Shown: positions 29,288 to 37,971, numbered from the stretch's first letter. The stretch: DNA of 64,000 nt from Nocardioides faecalis (GCF_018388425.1 NZ_CP074406.1:2914001-2978000); one strand, 5' to 3'. Numbers and translations are program-made. The notes: generated by a model from the sequence alone, not told the origin.

Positions 29288-29662
29288 TCAGGAGCCGAGC
29301 GGGGCGCAGTCGTGGCCGCAGCCGTCCCCGGCCACCGGTCCGTCCGCGTGCGCCGCGGGCCGGTGCAGCACCGCCGCCTCGGGGGCCACCACCACGTCCT
29401 CGCCGCTCACCTGCGCGGTGCCGTCGACCAGCAGCGTGTAGCCGTGCCGCTCCCGCGGCCAGAAGACCAAGGTCACCGCCGGGTTGGCCGCCAGGTTCGC
29501 CAGGGTGCCGCGGCCGGGGGCGGTGATCCGCAGCGAGCCGTCGTCGAGCACCGGGTCCACGGTCACCACCTTGACCCGCGGCGAGGAGGTGCTCAGCAGG
29601 TAGCCGCTGTCGAAGTCCGCCAGCGCCGTCGCGAGGTCCGCAGGATCGACCGGGATGCTCAT
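29288..29662 (-). CDS. Pyridoxamine 5'-phosphate oxidase-fold protein
   Basis: 124 residues. The split-barrel flavin-binding pattern is visible: LSTSSPRVKVVTVDPVLDDGSLRI, GRGTLANLAANPAVTLVFWPRE, YTLLVDGTAQV. The C-terminus has a Cys/His-containing GDGCGHDC stretch. Such small proteins bind FMN or F420 and reduce assorted substrates. ATG is 7 bases after TAGGGT. Downstream neighbour of the TauE-family gene, 17 bases apart but with its own promoter-like box. Confidence 0.86.
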   Translation of the reverse strand: MSIPVDPADLATALADFDSGYLLSTSSPRVKVVTVDPVLDDGSLRITAPGRGTLANLAANPAVTLVFWPRERHGYTLLVDGTAQVSGEDVVVAPEAAVLHRPAAHADGPVAGDGCGHDCAPLGS

Positions 29663-29669
29663 GCAGGTG

Positions 29670-29675
29670 ACCCTA
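29670..29675 (-). promoter_or_regulatory. Leaderless -10 box TAGGGT for the PPOX-fold gene
   Basis: TAGGGT ends 7 bases before the ATG, within the 17-base gap after the TauE-family gene. Confidence 0.45.
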
Positions 29676-29679
29676 CGAC

Positions 29680-30459
29680 TCACCAGACGCCGAGGACACC
29701 GCCACCGATCCGCACGATGAAGCCGCCGACCACCACGATGAAGAACGCGCGCACGAAGCCCGCGCCGCGGGCGACCGCGGTGCGCGCGCCCAGGTAGCCG
29801 CCCGCCAGGTTCGCAGCACCCATCAGCAGCCCCACGTCCCACAGCACCGCCCCGGTCGGGATGAACAGCAGCAGCGCGCCGACGTTGGTCGCCAGGTTCG
29901 CCAGCTTGGCCTTCGCGGAGGCCTGCAGGAAGTCGTAGCCCATCAGCCCGACCAGGACGAAGACGAAGAAGCTGCCGGTGCCCGGGCCCAGGACGCCGTC
30001 GTAGAGCCCGATCACGAAGCCGACCAGCATCGCCGTGGCCAGGTGCCGGCGCCCCGCGAAGCGCAGCTGGGTGCTCTCCCCCAGCCGGGGCCGGGCGACG
30101 ACGTACGTCCCCACCGCGACCAGCGCCACCAGCACCAGCGGCTCGAACGCCTGTCGCGGGATCTGCGACGCGGCCAGCGCCCCGGTGAACGCGCCCACGA
30201 GCGCGAGCAGCATCAGCGGCCCGAAGGTGCGTGGATCGGGCCGCAACCGGCGGTAGTACGTCGCCGAGCTGGCCGCCGTGCCGCACACCGACGCGATCTT
30301 GTTCGTCGCCAGCACCTGCACCGGGCTGGCACTCGGGAGCGCGAGCAGCAGCGCAGGAAGCTGCACCAGCCCGCCGCCCCCGACGACCGCGTCGACGAAG
30401 CCCGCCATCAATGCCGCCAGCGCCAGCAGCGCCAACACGTCGGCCCCGAGGTCGCTCAC
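29680..30459 (-). CDS. TauE/SafE family permease
   Basis: 259 residues with about eight membrane helices. The N-terminal AGFVDAVVGGGGLVQLPALLLALP and the internal repeat VGFVIGLYDGVLGPGTGSFFVF are the duplicated TauE/SafE signatures. Members move sulfite, sulfoacetate or related organosulfur anions. GTG is 7 bases after TAGGGT. No sulfonate genes are adjacent, so substrate remains open. Confidence 0.92.
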   Translation of the reverse strand: MSDLGADVLALLALAALMAGFVDAVVGGGGLVQLPALLLALPSASPVQVLATNKIASVCGTAASSATYYRRLRPDPRTFGPLMLLALVGAFTGALAASQIPRQAFEPLVLVALVAVGTYVVARPRLGESTQLRFAGRRHLATAMLVGFVIGLYDGVLGPGTGSFFVFVLVGLMGYDFLQASAKAKLANLATNVGALLLFIPTGAVLWDVGLLMGAANLAGGYLGARTAVARGAGFVRAFFIVVVGGFIVRIGGGVLGVW

Positions 30460-30466
30460 CGGACCG

Positions 30467-30472
30467 ACCCTA
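30467..30472 (-). promoter_or_regulatory. Leaderless -10 box TAGGGT for the TauE-family gene
   Basis: TAGGGT ends 7 bases before the GTG. The same hexamer and spacing precede the next gene downstream. Confidence 0.45.
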
Positions 30473-30495
30473 CGGACCGGTGAGCAGCGGGGTGC

Positions 30496-31026
30496 TCAGC
30501 GGTCCCAGACGATCTTCTCGCTCGGGCGCTCGTCGTGGCTCTTCGCGACCTCCTCGGAGGTCTCCGCGCACTCACCGTCGAGGTTCACGACGTACGCCAC
30601 GCCCGCCTGCACGCTCAGCGTGAGGTCGTCCTTGGTCGCGTCCAGCCGTTCGCCGGTCGGCTGCTCGACCTGCCACCCGTCGCCGGTGAGCACGTCCCCG
30701 ATGGCCCGGAGTGCCTCCTCGTCCGGCAGGTCCGCCGGCGCCTGGAACTTCATGATGTTCCCGACCGAGACCCCGACCGGGGCGTAGTCCTCCCCGCAGA
30801 TCGTCATCCGGCGGGTGCCGCTGGTGAACGCGATCCCGCCGGCGTCGGCGGCGTCGTGCAGCGGGCCGCCGATGGTGGCATCCATCCGTTGCACGAGGTC
30901 GTCGACCGTCGAGTCGTCGTCGGGGGCCTCGTCCGTGCCGCAGCCCGCCAGGGCGCCCAGGCCCCCCAGGCCCAGCGTCAGCACCAGGGCGAGGAGGGCG
31001 CCCCGTCCCGTGGCTCGTCTCGTCAT
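30496..31026 (-). CDS. Lipoprotein of unknown function
   Basis: 176 residues with a lipoprotein signal: basic MTRRATGRG, hydrophobic stretch, lipobox LAGC (Cys 29). The mature part is acidic, with two further Cys (TICGEDY, DGECAE) that may pair. No named domain seen. The ATG overlaps the stop of the DUF1023 hydrolase gene (ATGA), so it is the last gene of a four-gene operon and may be an exported partner or immunity-like protein for the hydrolase (inference). Confidence 0.78.
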   Translation of the reverse strand: MTRRATGRGALLALVLTLGLGGLGALAGCGTDEAPDDDSTVDDLVQRMDATIGGPLHDAADAGGIAFTSGTRRMTICGEDYAPVGVSVGNIMKFQAPADLPDEEALRAIGDVLTGDGWQVEQPTGERLDATKDDLTLSVQAGVAYVVNLDGECAETSEEVAKSHDERPSEKIVWDR

Positions 31027-32783
31027 CGCCGCACCCTGTCCTCGATCGTGTCCCAGAGCCATTCTCCGCCGCTCTTCGCGCTGGAGACCGTGAGCAGCTC
31101 GGTGAGCGTCAGGTACTCACCGCCGGCATCACCTCGGTGCGGCTGCTCGCTCACGTGGCCGTCGCCGTCGGTGACGATGTGGCCGAGGTTGTCCAGCGAG
31201 TCGCCCGTGAAGTACGACGTGTGGTTGTCCAGCAGGTCCTCGACCCGTTGCGACCCGTCCCCGGTCTGGAACCGCCGGCCGCCGAAGTCGTCCTCGGCCG
31301 GGTCCTGTCCCAGGGCGCCGAGGCCACCACGCTCGCCGTCGCCGAGCAGCGTCACCGGGTCGTTGTCCTTGCTGCCGATCCACACGTCGGCCTCGGTGAG
31401 GGCGTCGGCGGTGGCGGCCGGGACGCCGGGGCTGCCGAGCAGCACCGCGTCGTCCACGGCGAGACCGTCCGCCAGGGCATGGCCCAGCGTGGTGGAGCCG
31501 TAGCTGTGCCCGATCGCGGTGACGTGCGCGGGAGCGCCGGTGTCGGAGCCGCGCAGCCCGTCGACGAAGTCGCCGAACCGCTCCCCTCCGGCCTCCGCCT
31601 TGCCGGTGAACGCCACCCCGCCGACGTCGCCGACCTCCCAGGGGTTGAGCGGGTTGCCGCTGGGGGCGTCGTAGTCGCCCCAGTAGATCGTGGCCACGCT
31701 GCCGCGGCCTTCGCCGAGTGCTGCCTCGTGCAGGGCGTGGGTCTTGTCGAGGTTGCCCGCCAGGCTGGACAGCTCGGTGGTGAGCCCCGGCACGTTGACC
31801 GAGACGTGGTCGGCGGTGTCCGGGTCGCCGAAGCTGACCGCGATGCCGCCGTCCCCGCCGAAGGCACCCGGCTTGTAGACGACCACGTGGGTGATCTCGC
31901 GCCCGGTGGCGGGGTCGACGTGCTCGCGGTAGTCGTCTAGCTGGCTGCGCACCGTCCGTGCGTTGTCCAACCGGTCCCGCTCGGCGTCGGTGAGCTGGCC
32001 GTCGCGTTCTCGTCGGGTGAGGTGGTCGATGTCGCGGTAGACCGCGGCGCGGTTCGCGTCGTCGCGGTCGGCGACGGGCAACCCGTCGGCGTTGCCGACC
32101 AGGCCGGGGTGCTCGGTGGTGAGCGCCTGGCGCTGCGCCACCGACAGCCGGCGCCACCACGCCGCCAGCGCCACGGGGTCGTCGGCCAGCTTGCGCATCC
32201 GTGCGGCGAGGGCGTCCGGGTTCGGCCGGTCCGGGGCGTGGGCGGCCTGGCGGGCCTCCGCCACGGTGTCGACCCCGCGCAGCGCGTCGATGAAGTCGAT
32301 CTCCGCCGTGTCGTACGACGTCGTCCAGGAGTCGATGGCGTCGAGCAGCGACTCGGCCCGCTCGGTCAGCGCCTGGGCGCGCTTGCGCAGCTCCTCGTCG
32401 CGGCTGCCGTCGGCGTCGGCGGCGGCGTCGACCTCGAGGGCCGCGATGTCCGCGTTGAGCCTCTTGCGCCGCTTCTCCAGGCGCCTGCGCTCGGCCTGCA
32501 GCTCGAGCAGCCGGGTCTCGAAGACCTCAGCGGCCGCGACGCCCTTCTCCAGTGCTGCCTCGGCGAGGTCGAGGCGGGCGGCATAGCGGGTGGCGAGGTG
32601 GTCGTGGGTCTCGGCGGTGTCGCCGGACCATTCCGGGGCCGCGAGGGTGACGGCCCAGCCCTGCACGTCCTTCACCCCGGCGGTGACCGCCCGCAGGTTG
32701 GTCGCGAAGGTCTGGGCTCGTTCGGGAGTCGACTCCATCGCCGGCAGCGGCGCGATGGCGAACGGGATCGCGGTGACGGTCAT
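31023..32783 (-). CDS. DUF1023 alpha/beta hydrolase with helical N-terminal domain
   Basis: 586 residues. The first 200 or so are helical with a long coiled coil (LLELQAERRRLEKRRKRL), resembling WXG100/LXG-like secretion domains. The C-terminal part is a DUF1023 alpha/beta hydrolase: IATIYWGDYDAPSG-like core (SVATIYWGDYDAP), nucleophile elbow GHSYGSTTLG, LLGSPGVPA, and catalytic Asp and His candidates (DNDPV, DGHVSEQPH). Many actinobacterial DUF1023 proteins are linked to type VII secretion. The ATG overlaps the upstream small helical gene by four bases. Substrate unknown; a lipid or peptidoglycan ester is possible. Confidence 0.85.
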   Translation of the reverse strand: MTVTAIPFAIAPLPAMESTPERAQTFATNLRAVTAGVKDVQGWAVTLAAPEWSGDTAETHDHLATRYAARLDLAEAALEKGVAAAEVFETRLLELQAERRRLEKRRKRLNADIAALEVDAAADADGSRDEELRKRAQALTERAESLLDAIDSWTTSYDTAEIDFIDALRGVDTVAEARQAAHAPDRPNPDALAARMRKLADDPVALAAWWRRLSVAQRQALTTEHPGLVGNADGLPVADRDDANRAAVYRDIDHLTRRERDGQLTDAERDRLDNARTVRSQLDDYREHVDPATGREITHVVVYKPGAFGGDGGIAVSFGDPDTADHVSVNVPGLTTELSSLAGNLDKTHALHEAALGEGRGSVATIYWGDYDAPSGNPLNPWEVGDVGGVAFTGKAEAGGERFGDFVDGLRGSDTGAPAHVTAIGHSYGSTTLGHALADGLAVDDAVLLGSPGVPAATADALTEADVWIGSKDNDPVTLLGDGERGGLGALGQDPAEDDFGGRRFQTGDGSQRVEDLLDNHTSYFTGDSLDNLGHIVTDGDGHVSEQPHRGDAGGEYLTLTELLTVSSAKSGGEWLWDTIEDRVRR

Positions 32784-33166
32784 GGGTGCGCCCCTGCTCC
32801 GCCCGGCGGGCAGCCACCGTGGCTGGGCACGGGCCCGGCGGGGGCCTCGGCGACGTCGGCGTCCCGGTGGGCCCACGGCAGCAGCGAGCGGACCTTCTCC
32901 GCCTGCTCGACGTCGGTGAGCTGGACGTGGCCGCAGAAGACGACGATCTCCTCGGCGTAGTCGGTGGCCCGCTGGGCCGCCGCCTTCACCTCGGTGGCCC
33001 AGGGCTCGCGGAAGTCCTCCACAGCCTTCGCCACGCGTGGGGAGAACCCGGCGGTGGATGCCTTGGCGAGACGCCGCCAGGCACCGTCGAGGCGGTCGCC
33101 GGCGTCATCCCACTCGGCCCGGACCTGCTGGAGCACCGCGATCGGCACGGCGAGGGTCACGGCCAT
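32780..33166 (-). CDS. WXG100-like small helical protein
   Basis: 128 residues. The sequence RAEWDDAGDRLDGAWRRLAKASTAGFSPRVAKAVEDF (given only in part here) followed by a second amphipathic helix is the size and pattern of ESAT-6/WXG100-type helical hairpins, but no exact W-x-G is present, so this is a resemblance only. A Pro/Gly/Cys tail follows. It overlaps both neighbours (10 and 4 bases), placing it as an obligate operon partner of the DUF1023 hydrolase, perhaps its secretion chaperone. Confidence 0.65.
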   Translation of the reverse strand: MAVTLAVPIAVLQQVRAEWDDAGDRLDGAWRRLAKASTAGFSPRVAKAVEDFREPWATEVKAAAQRATDYAEEIVVFCGHVQLTDVEQAEKVRSLLPWAHRDADVAEAPAGPVPSHGGCPPGGAGAHP

Positions 33167-33864
33167 GACCGCCCCTCCCCCGGCTCCCCGTCTTCCCGCT
33201 CCCCGTCTTCCCGCTCCCCGTCCGCCGGCTCTCCGCTGGCCGGCGCTGCACCACCGGCCAGCACGGTCCGCACCTCGGCCAGCACCGTGTCGCGGTCGGC
33301 CTCCGTGGCCTGGAGGAGGCCGGTGGCCAGCATGAGGGTGGTCGCCGCGCGGCCCGCGACGGCGTGCAGGTCGACGAGCCCGCCCGCGGCGTCCAGCACC
33401 GCCTGCTCCTCGTCCCCGCTCGGTGCGAGCCGCCAGCCGCGGCCGCCGAGGTCGAAGGCGATGCGGCGGAGCAGGTCGGTGCCGGTCGCCAGGTCGGTGT
33501 CGCGCACCGCCTTGACCAGCAGCAGCGCGTGGGCGCCGTCGCGCGCCGACCAGCGCACGGCGGGCACACCGGGAGCGTCGGGCGCGCCAGGCGCCGGTCC
33601 CGTGCCCGGCGGCAGCAGCGGCGCGACGGCGTGCCATGCGGTGAGCAGCTCGTCGGCGACGGTGCGCAGGGTCGCCAGGTCCGTCGCGCTCCCGGCCCGG
33701 TCGCTGGGGCCGTCCGGATCAGGGTGTGGATCAGGGTCGGGCGGGTCGGCGAGCAGGACGACGTCGACGTCGGGGTGACGGCGCCGGACGACGGACCAGA
33801 AGGGGTCGTCGTCGAGGACGGAGGGGTCGGCGGGGCGGAAGCTCCCGAGATTCGCTTCGTTCAT
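33157..33864 (-). CDS. Hypothetical protein, first gene of the DUF1023 operon
   Basis: 235 residues, acidic, no membrane segment. A Pro/Asp-rich patch (DPPDPDPHPDPDGP) and a C-terminal GEREDGERED repeat flank a helical middle (LLLVKAVRDTDLATGTDLLRRIAFDLGG). I do not recognise a family. It leads the four-gene operon and overlaps the WXG100-like gene by ten bases. A role as a chaperone or adaptor of the operon is only a guess from context. Confidence 0.65.
   Translation of the reverse strand: MNEANLGSFRPADPSVLDDDPFWSVVRRRHPDVDVVLLADPPDPDPHPDPDGPSDRAGSATDLATLRTVADELLTAWHAVAPLLPPGTGPAPGAPDAPGVPAVRWSARDGAHALLLVKAVRDTDLATGTDLLRRIAFDLGGRGWRLAPSGDEEQAVLDAAGGLVDLHAVAGRAATTLMLATGLLQATEADRDTVLAEVRTVLAGGAAPASGEPADGEREDGEREDGEPGEGRSWP
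33184..33222 (-). repeat. 15-bp in-frame tandem repeat, about 2.6 copies
   Basis: Unit CTCCCCGTCTTCCCG on the plus strand, encoding Arg-Glu-Asp-Gly-Glu on the minus strand near the end of the hypothetical protein. Confidence 0.75.
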
Positions 33865-33959
33865 GCAGGGTTCGCTGCCCGGCCCCCTGGGCGCGCAAAC
33901 CAGCGCTCACCGCTGTCCACAGCCACTGCGACGGGCCGTGCCTGTCACCCCTCCCCGGG

Positions 33960-33978
33960 CGGAGCCAGGGGCGCTCCG
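33960..33978 (-). terminator. Hairpin at the end of the MoxR-OsmC-VWA operon
   Basis: CGGAGC/GCTCCG, a perfect 6-bp stem with a 7-base loop, lies 8 bases past the VWA gene stop on the minus strand. No T tract. Confidence 0.4.
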
Positions 33979-33985
33979 GGATGGG

Positions 33986-35995
33986 TCAGCCGGCCCAGAA
34001 CCCCCGGGAGCCGAACCAGTCGCCGTAGGAACCCGGACCGCTCGCACCCCCAGAACCGCGCCGCGAGCCCAGGTAGGAACCGACGACGGCGGCGCCGAGG
34101 TCGCCCTCCTCGGGCGCCATCACGGAGCCCTCCACCCGCCGCGCCATCGAGTCGATGAACCGGGCCAGGCCCGGGTCGTCGCCGAGGCGGAAGAAGGTGG
34201 TCTGCGCGCCGAGGCGGCGGGCGTTGTCGAGCTCGCGCACCGCCAGCGCGATGGTCATCGGGTGCGGCGGGTAGGAGAAGAACACGTCCCCGCTGGACTC
34301 CAGGTGCGAGGTCGGCTCACCGTCGGTGACGATCAGCAGCACGGGCTGGGCGTGGGGGTGCTTGCGGAAGTGCCGGTTGGCCAGCAGCAGCGCGTGGTGC
34401 AGGTTGGTGCCCTTGGCCCACCGGGCGTCCAGCGCGGTCAGCTCCTCGATCCGCATCGTCTCGGCGTGCCGGCCGAACCCGATCAGCTCGAGCGCGTCGC
34501 CGCGGAACCGCGAGCCGATCAGGGTGTGCAGCGCCAGCGCGGTCTGCTTCATCGGCACCCAGCGCCCGTCCATCGCCATGGAGAACGAGGTGTCCACGCA
34601 CAGTGCGACGGCGGCCTGGGTGCGGTCCTCGGTCTCGGAGACCTCGACGTCCTCGATGCTCAGTCGGGGCCCGGCGGGGTCGCCGGCACGTCGTACGACG
34701 CCGTTGAGCAGGGTGCGCGGGATGTCCCAGGGCTCGGTGTCGCCGAACGCCCAGGGCCGCGAGGCCCCGGACAGGTCCCCCGCGGCCCCGGCCTGGCGCA
34801 GGTCGCGCTGACCTTGGCGGCCCGACATCTTCTGCGCGACCTCGCGCAGCAGCGCCTTGCCGAGCTGGCGCATCGCCTTCGGGGTCAGCCGCAGCTCGCC
34901 GTCGAAGCCGCGCTCGAGGGCGCCGGAGGACTTCAGGGCCCGCTCCAGCTCCTGCAGCTTGCGGGCGTCGACCGCGGCCTCGTCGCCGAGCTGGCGGGCG
35001 AGCTTGTCGAGGTCGACGTCGTCGAGGCGGGCGCCGCCGTAGGACTGGGCGAGCTGGTCGGCCAGCGCGTCGAGGTCGGCAAGGTCCTGCAGGACGCCGG
35101 TGCCGTCACCGAGACCGACCCCTTGGCCGCCCTCGCCGAACTGCTCCGAGCCGCCCCAGTCCTCGCTCGGACGCAGGCCCATCAGGTTGGCGTCGAGGCG
35201 GTCGAGCTGCTGCATCAGCGCCGGTGAGCCGAACGCCTGCGCGGAGAGCTCCATGAGCTCCGCGCGCTGCTCGGGCGTCATCGACCTCAGCATCCGCTGG
35301 GCGGCGGCGGCCCGCTGCGCCATGGCGTCGACGAGCTCCTCGACGCTCTGCGGGTTCTCCGGGAAGTGGTGGCCGTGCTTGGCCATGAAGTCGGCGAAGT
35401 CGGCGTCGGTGTCCTCGCCGCGGGCGTGCTTCTCGAGCAGCTCGTTGAGGTCGGAGAGCATCTCGGCGACGGCCTCGCGGTCGGCGTCGGTGGCGTTCTC
35501 CAGTGCCTGCTTCATGCCGGCGAAGCGCTGGTCCAGCAGCTCGCGGCCGAGCAGGTCCTTGATCTGCTCGAACGCCTCGCGGGCCTCACGCGAGGTCCAG
35601 TCGTAGTCGTTCAGCTCGCTCACCGCGGCGGCCGGCGAGTCCGGCAGGTTGTCCAGCCGCATCTGGCGGAACGCGCGGTCTCCCTCGTCCATCATCGCGT
35701 CGCGGGCGAGCTGCTTGCGCTCCTCGAGCACGGCCGTCTCCAGCAGCTCGCGGACCTCGTCCAGGGTGCCGCCGAGGTCGTGGCGCTGCAGCAGGTCACG
35801 GCGACGCTCCGCGACCCGGCGGGCGAGGTCGTCCAGCCCGGCCTGGTCGCTGCCGCCGCGGCGCAGGAACTCCCGCATCGCCCGCTCCGGGCTGTAGCCG
35901 GCCATCACGTCCTCGCCGATGGCGTCGAGGGCCTCGGCGAGGTCGACGGGCGGGGCGAGCGGGTCGCCGCCCTCGTACCTGCGGTAACGGCTCAT
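33986..35995 (-). CDS. VWA-domain protein paired with a MoxR-type ATPase
   Basis: 669 residues. A long helical N-terminal region (Ala/Glu/Asp/Arg-rich, with several coiled-coil stretches) is followed by a C-terminal von Willebrand A domain from about residue 460, with MIDAS motif DTSFSM, the Thr in AKGTNLHHAL and VTDGEPT. MoxR ATPases and VWA proteins act together as metal-dependent chaperones inserting cofactors or remodelling complexes. Unlike short CoxE-type partners this one is large. ATG follows AGGAGACACCG. It overlaps the OsmC-like gene by four bases. Confidence 0.92.
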   Translation of the reverse strand: MSRYRRYEGGDPLAPPVDLAEALDAIGEDVMAGYSPERAMREFLRRGGSDQAGLDDLARRVAERRRDLLQRHDLGGTLDEVRELLETAVLEERKQLARDAMMDEGDRAFRQMRLDNLPDSPAAAVSELNDYDWTSREAREAFEQIKDLLGRELLDQRFAGMKQALENATDADREAVAEMLSDLNELLEKHARGEDTDADFADFMAKHGHHFPENPQSVEELVDAMAQRAAAAQRMLRSMTPEQRAELMELSAQAFGSPALMQQLDRLDANLMGLRPSEDWGGSEQFGEGGQGVGLGDGTGVLQDLADLDALADQLAQSYGGARLDDVDLDKLARQLGDEAAVDARKLQELERALKSSGALERGFDGELRLTPKAMRQLGKALLREVAQKMSGRQGQRDLRQAGAAGDLSGASRPWAFGDTEPWDIPRTLLNGVVRRAGDPAGPRLSIEDVEVSETEDRTQAAVALCVDTSFSMAMDGRWVPMKQTALALHTLIGSRFRGDALELIGFGRHAETMRIEELTALDARWAKGTNLHHALLLANRHFRKHPHAQPVLLIVTDGEPTSHLESSGDVFFSYPPHPMTIALAVRELDNARRLGAQTTFFRLGDDPGLARFIDSMARRVEGSVMAPEEGDLGAAVVGSYLGSRRGSGGASGPGSYGDWFGSRGFWAG

Positions 35996-36396
35996 CGGTG
36001 TCTCCTGCTCACCTCGGCACCCGCGCGCAACGCCCGCGGGATCTCGGCCTTCTCATCCACCGCGGCAAGCAGCCGGGACCGGTCCGCACCGGTGGCCGGA
36101 CCGTCGACCTCGACGACGTAGCCGATGCCCGTCGAGGCCCAGTCGTCGTCGAACCCGCCGTCGGCGACCACCGCGACACCGCTCACGGGCACACCGAGCT
36201 GCTCGGCCTCCCGGTAGGTGTCGTTGAGCACGCACACCGCCACCGACAGGTGCAGCAGCTGCGCGCCGTTGCCGACCGGCGTGACGCGCACCCCGGTCGG
36301 CGTCCACACGTGCGGCAGCACCAGCGCCTGCTCACCGGCGCGGTCGGCCAGGGTGCCGGCGGCGGCGCGCACGCCGAAGGCGGACAGCCCGCTCAT
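35992..36396 (-). CDS. OsmC-like protein lacking the second catalytic Cys
   Basis: 134 residues. The middle reads VAVCVLNDTYREAEQLGVPVSGVAVVADGGF, cited in part, which matches the OsmC helix with its Cys and the following strand. In peroxide-reducing OsmC/Ohr a second Cys lies in a CPV motif; here the equivalent EKAEIPRAL has none, so thiol peroxidase activity is doubtful. Start ATG has GAGGAGG about 7 bases upstream; a GTG 17 codons earlier also has an AAAGG. Its position between the MoxR ATPase and VWA genes suggests a role in that complex. Confidence 0.72.
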   Translation of the reverse strand: MSGLSAFGVRAAAGTLADRAGEQALVLPHVWTPTGVRVTPVGNGAQLLHLSVAVCVLNDTYREAEQLGVPVSGVAVVADGGFDDDWASTGIGYVVEVDGPATGADRSRLLAAVDEKAEIPRALRAGAEVSRRHR

Positions 36397-36471
36397 CCCA
36401 GCCTCCTCGTCCCGACCCGTCGTCGCGTCGTCCAGCACCGCAGTCACCGCCTTTCAGCCGTCTCAGCCGTC

Positions 36472-37917
36472 TCAGCCGTAGACCGTCTCTCCGGCGTCGG
36501 AGTCCTTGCCGATCCGCCGCGCCAGGAACAGGCCCTCCAGCGCCAGCTCGATGGCGGCGGCGTTGGCGCCGTCCGCGCCGGGGCCGGTGCCGGTGGCGCC
36601 GACCACCCGCTCGCAGATCCGGTCGTAGAGGTCAGACTCGCCGAGCACCGGCAGACCGGTGAGCACCTCGCGGGCGGTGACCCGCTCCCCGGTGGTCACG
36701 GTGGCGCCGTCCTCGATCGCCGAGACCAGCAGGGCCAGGTCCAGGCCCCGCAACCGCTCGCGCACCGTCTCCGCGGTGGCGGTGCGCAGCAGGTGGGTGA
36801 GGATCTCGCGCTCGCGGCCCTCCTCACCGGACTCGAACTCGATCTTGCCACCGAGCACGTCGACGGCGGTCTCCAGGTCGACCACCCGGGCCACCGCACG
36901 GTCCTCACCGTGGATGGTGGCGCGGCGCAGCGCGGCGGCGGCGATGGTCTCCGCCCCGGCGATCGCGAACCGCGCGGAGACCCCGGAGCGCTGGTCCACC
37001 GCCGAGGACTCCCGCAGGTTGCGGGTGAACCGGGCCAGGATCTCGATGAGGAAGTCCGGCACGTCGACGAGGTCGGGCAGCAGGTCGGCCTCTTGGCGGA
37101 TCACCGCGATCTCGGCGTCGAGCTCGCGCGGGTAGTGGGTGCGGATCTCGGCGCCGAAGCGGTCCTTGAGGGGGGTGATGATCCGGCCGCGGTTGGTGTA
37201 GTCCTCCGGGTTGGCCGAGGCCACCACCAGCACGTCCAGCGGCAGCCGCAGGACGTAGCCGCGGATCTGGATGTCGCGCTCCTCCATCACGTTGAGCATC
37301 GCGACCTGGATGCGCTCGGCGAGGTCGGGCAGCTCGTTGATCGCCACGATGCCGCGGTGCGAGCGCGGGATCAGGCCGAAGTGGATGGTCTCCGGGTCGC
37401 CGAGCGAGCGGCCCTCGGCGACCTTCATCGGGTCCACGTCGCCGATCAGGTCCGCCACCGAGGTGTCGGGGGTGGCCAGCTTCTCGGCGTAGCGCTCCCC
37501 ACGGTGGCGCCAGGCGACCGGCAGGTCGTCGCCGGCCTCGGCGGCACGGGCCCGGGAGGCCACCGTGATCGGCTCGTAGGGGTGCTCGGCGAGCTCGGAG
37601 CCGGCGATCACCGGCGTCCACTCGTCCAGCAGCCCCACCAGCGTGCGCAGCAGCCGGGTCTTGCCCTGGCCTCGCTCGCCCAGCAGCACCACGTCGTGGC
37701 CGGCGATGATCGCCCGCTCCAGCTGCGGGATGACGGTGTCCTCCATGCCGTGCAGCCCCGGCCAGGGGTCGATGCCGGCAGCGAGGGCGGCGAGCAGGTT
37801 CTCCCGCAGCTCGGCCCGCAGCGAGCGCTGCTGGTGCCCCGAGGCACGCAGCTCGCCCACGGTGGAGATCGCCGGGGCCGGGCTGGGAGTGGCGTCGTAC
37901 GACGAGGCGCTGGTCAC
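36472..37917 (-). CDS. MoxR/Mg-chelatase-type AAA ATPase
   Basis: 481 residues. AAA+ ATPase with Walker A GERGQGKT near residue 79, Walker B-like GIVAINELPDL, sensor-1 VLVVASANPEDYTNRGRI and the arginine-finger region LKDRFGAEIRTHYPRE; the C-terminal part is a helical lid. This is the ChlI/BchI-like MoxR group that works with VWA partners; the VWA gene is in the same operon. GTG was chosen because TAGCGT lies exactly 7 bases upstream; an upstream TTG has no support. Confidence 0.92.
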   Translation of the reverse strand: MTSASSYDATPSPAPAISTVGELRASGHQQRSLRAELRENLLAALAAGIDPWPGLHGMEDTVIPQLERAIIAGHDVVLLGERGQGKTRLLRTLVGLLDEWTPVIAGSELAEHPYEPITVASRARAAEAGDDLPVAWRHRGERYAEKLATPDTSVADLIGDVDPMKVAEGRSLGDPETIHFGLIPRSHRGIVAINELPDLAERIQVAMLNVMEERDIQIRGYVLRLPLDVLVVASANPEDYTNRGRIITPLKDRFGAEIRTHYPRELDAEIAVIRQEADLLPDLVDVPDFLIEILARFTRNLRESSAVDQRSGVSARFAIAGAETIAAAALRRATIHGEDRAVARVVDLETAVDVLGGKIEFESGEEGREREILTHLLRTATAETVRERLRGLDLALLVSAIEDGATVTTGERVTAREVLTGLPVLGESDLYDRICERVVGATGTGPGADGANAAAIELALEGLFLARRIGKDSDAGETVYG

Positions 37918-37924
37918 CCGTCCC

Positions 37925-37930
37925 ACGCTA
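37925..37930 (-). promoter_or_regulatory. Leaderless -10 box TAGCGT for the MoxR operon
   Basis: TAGCGT ends 7 bases before the GTG of the AAA ATPase gene. It lies 41 bases from the cyclase -10 box on the other strand. Confidence 0.55.
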
Positions 37931-37971
37931 CTGCTGGCCCGCAATCACCGGGGCGGCCTCGCCGGAGCGTC

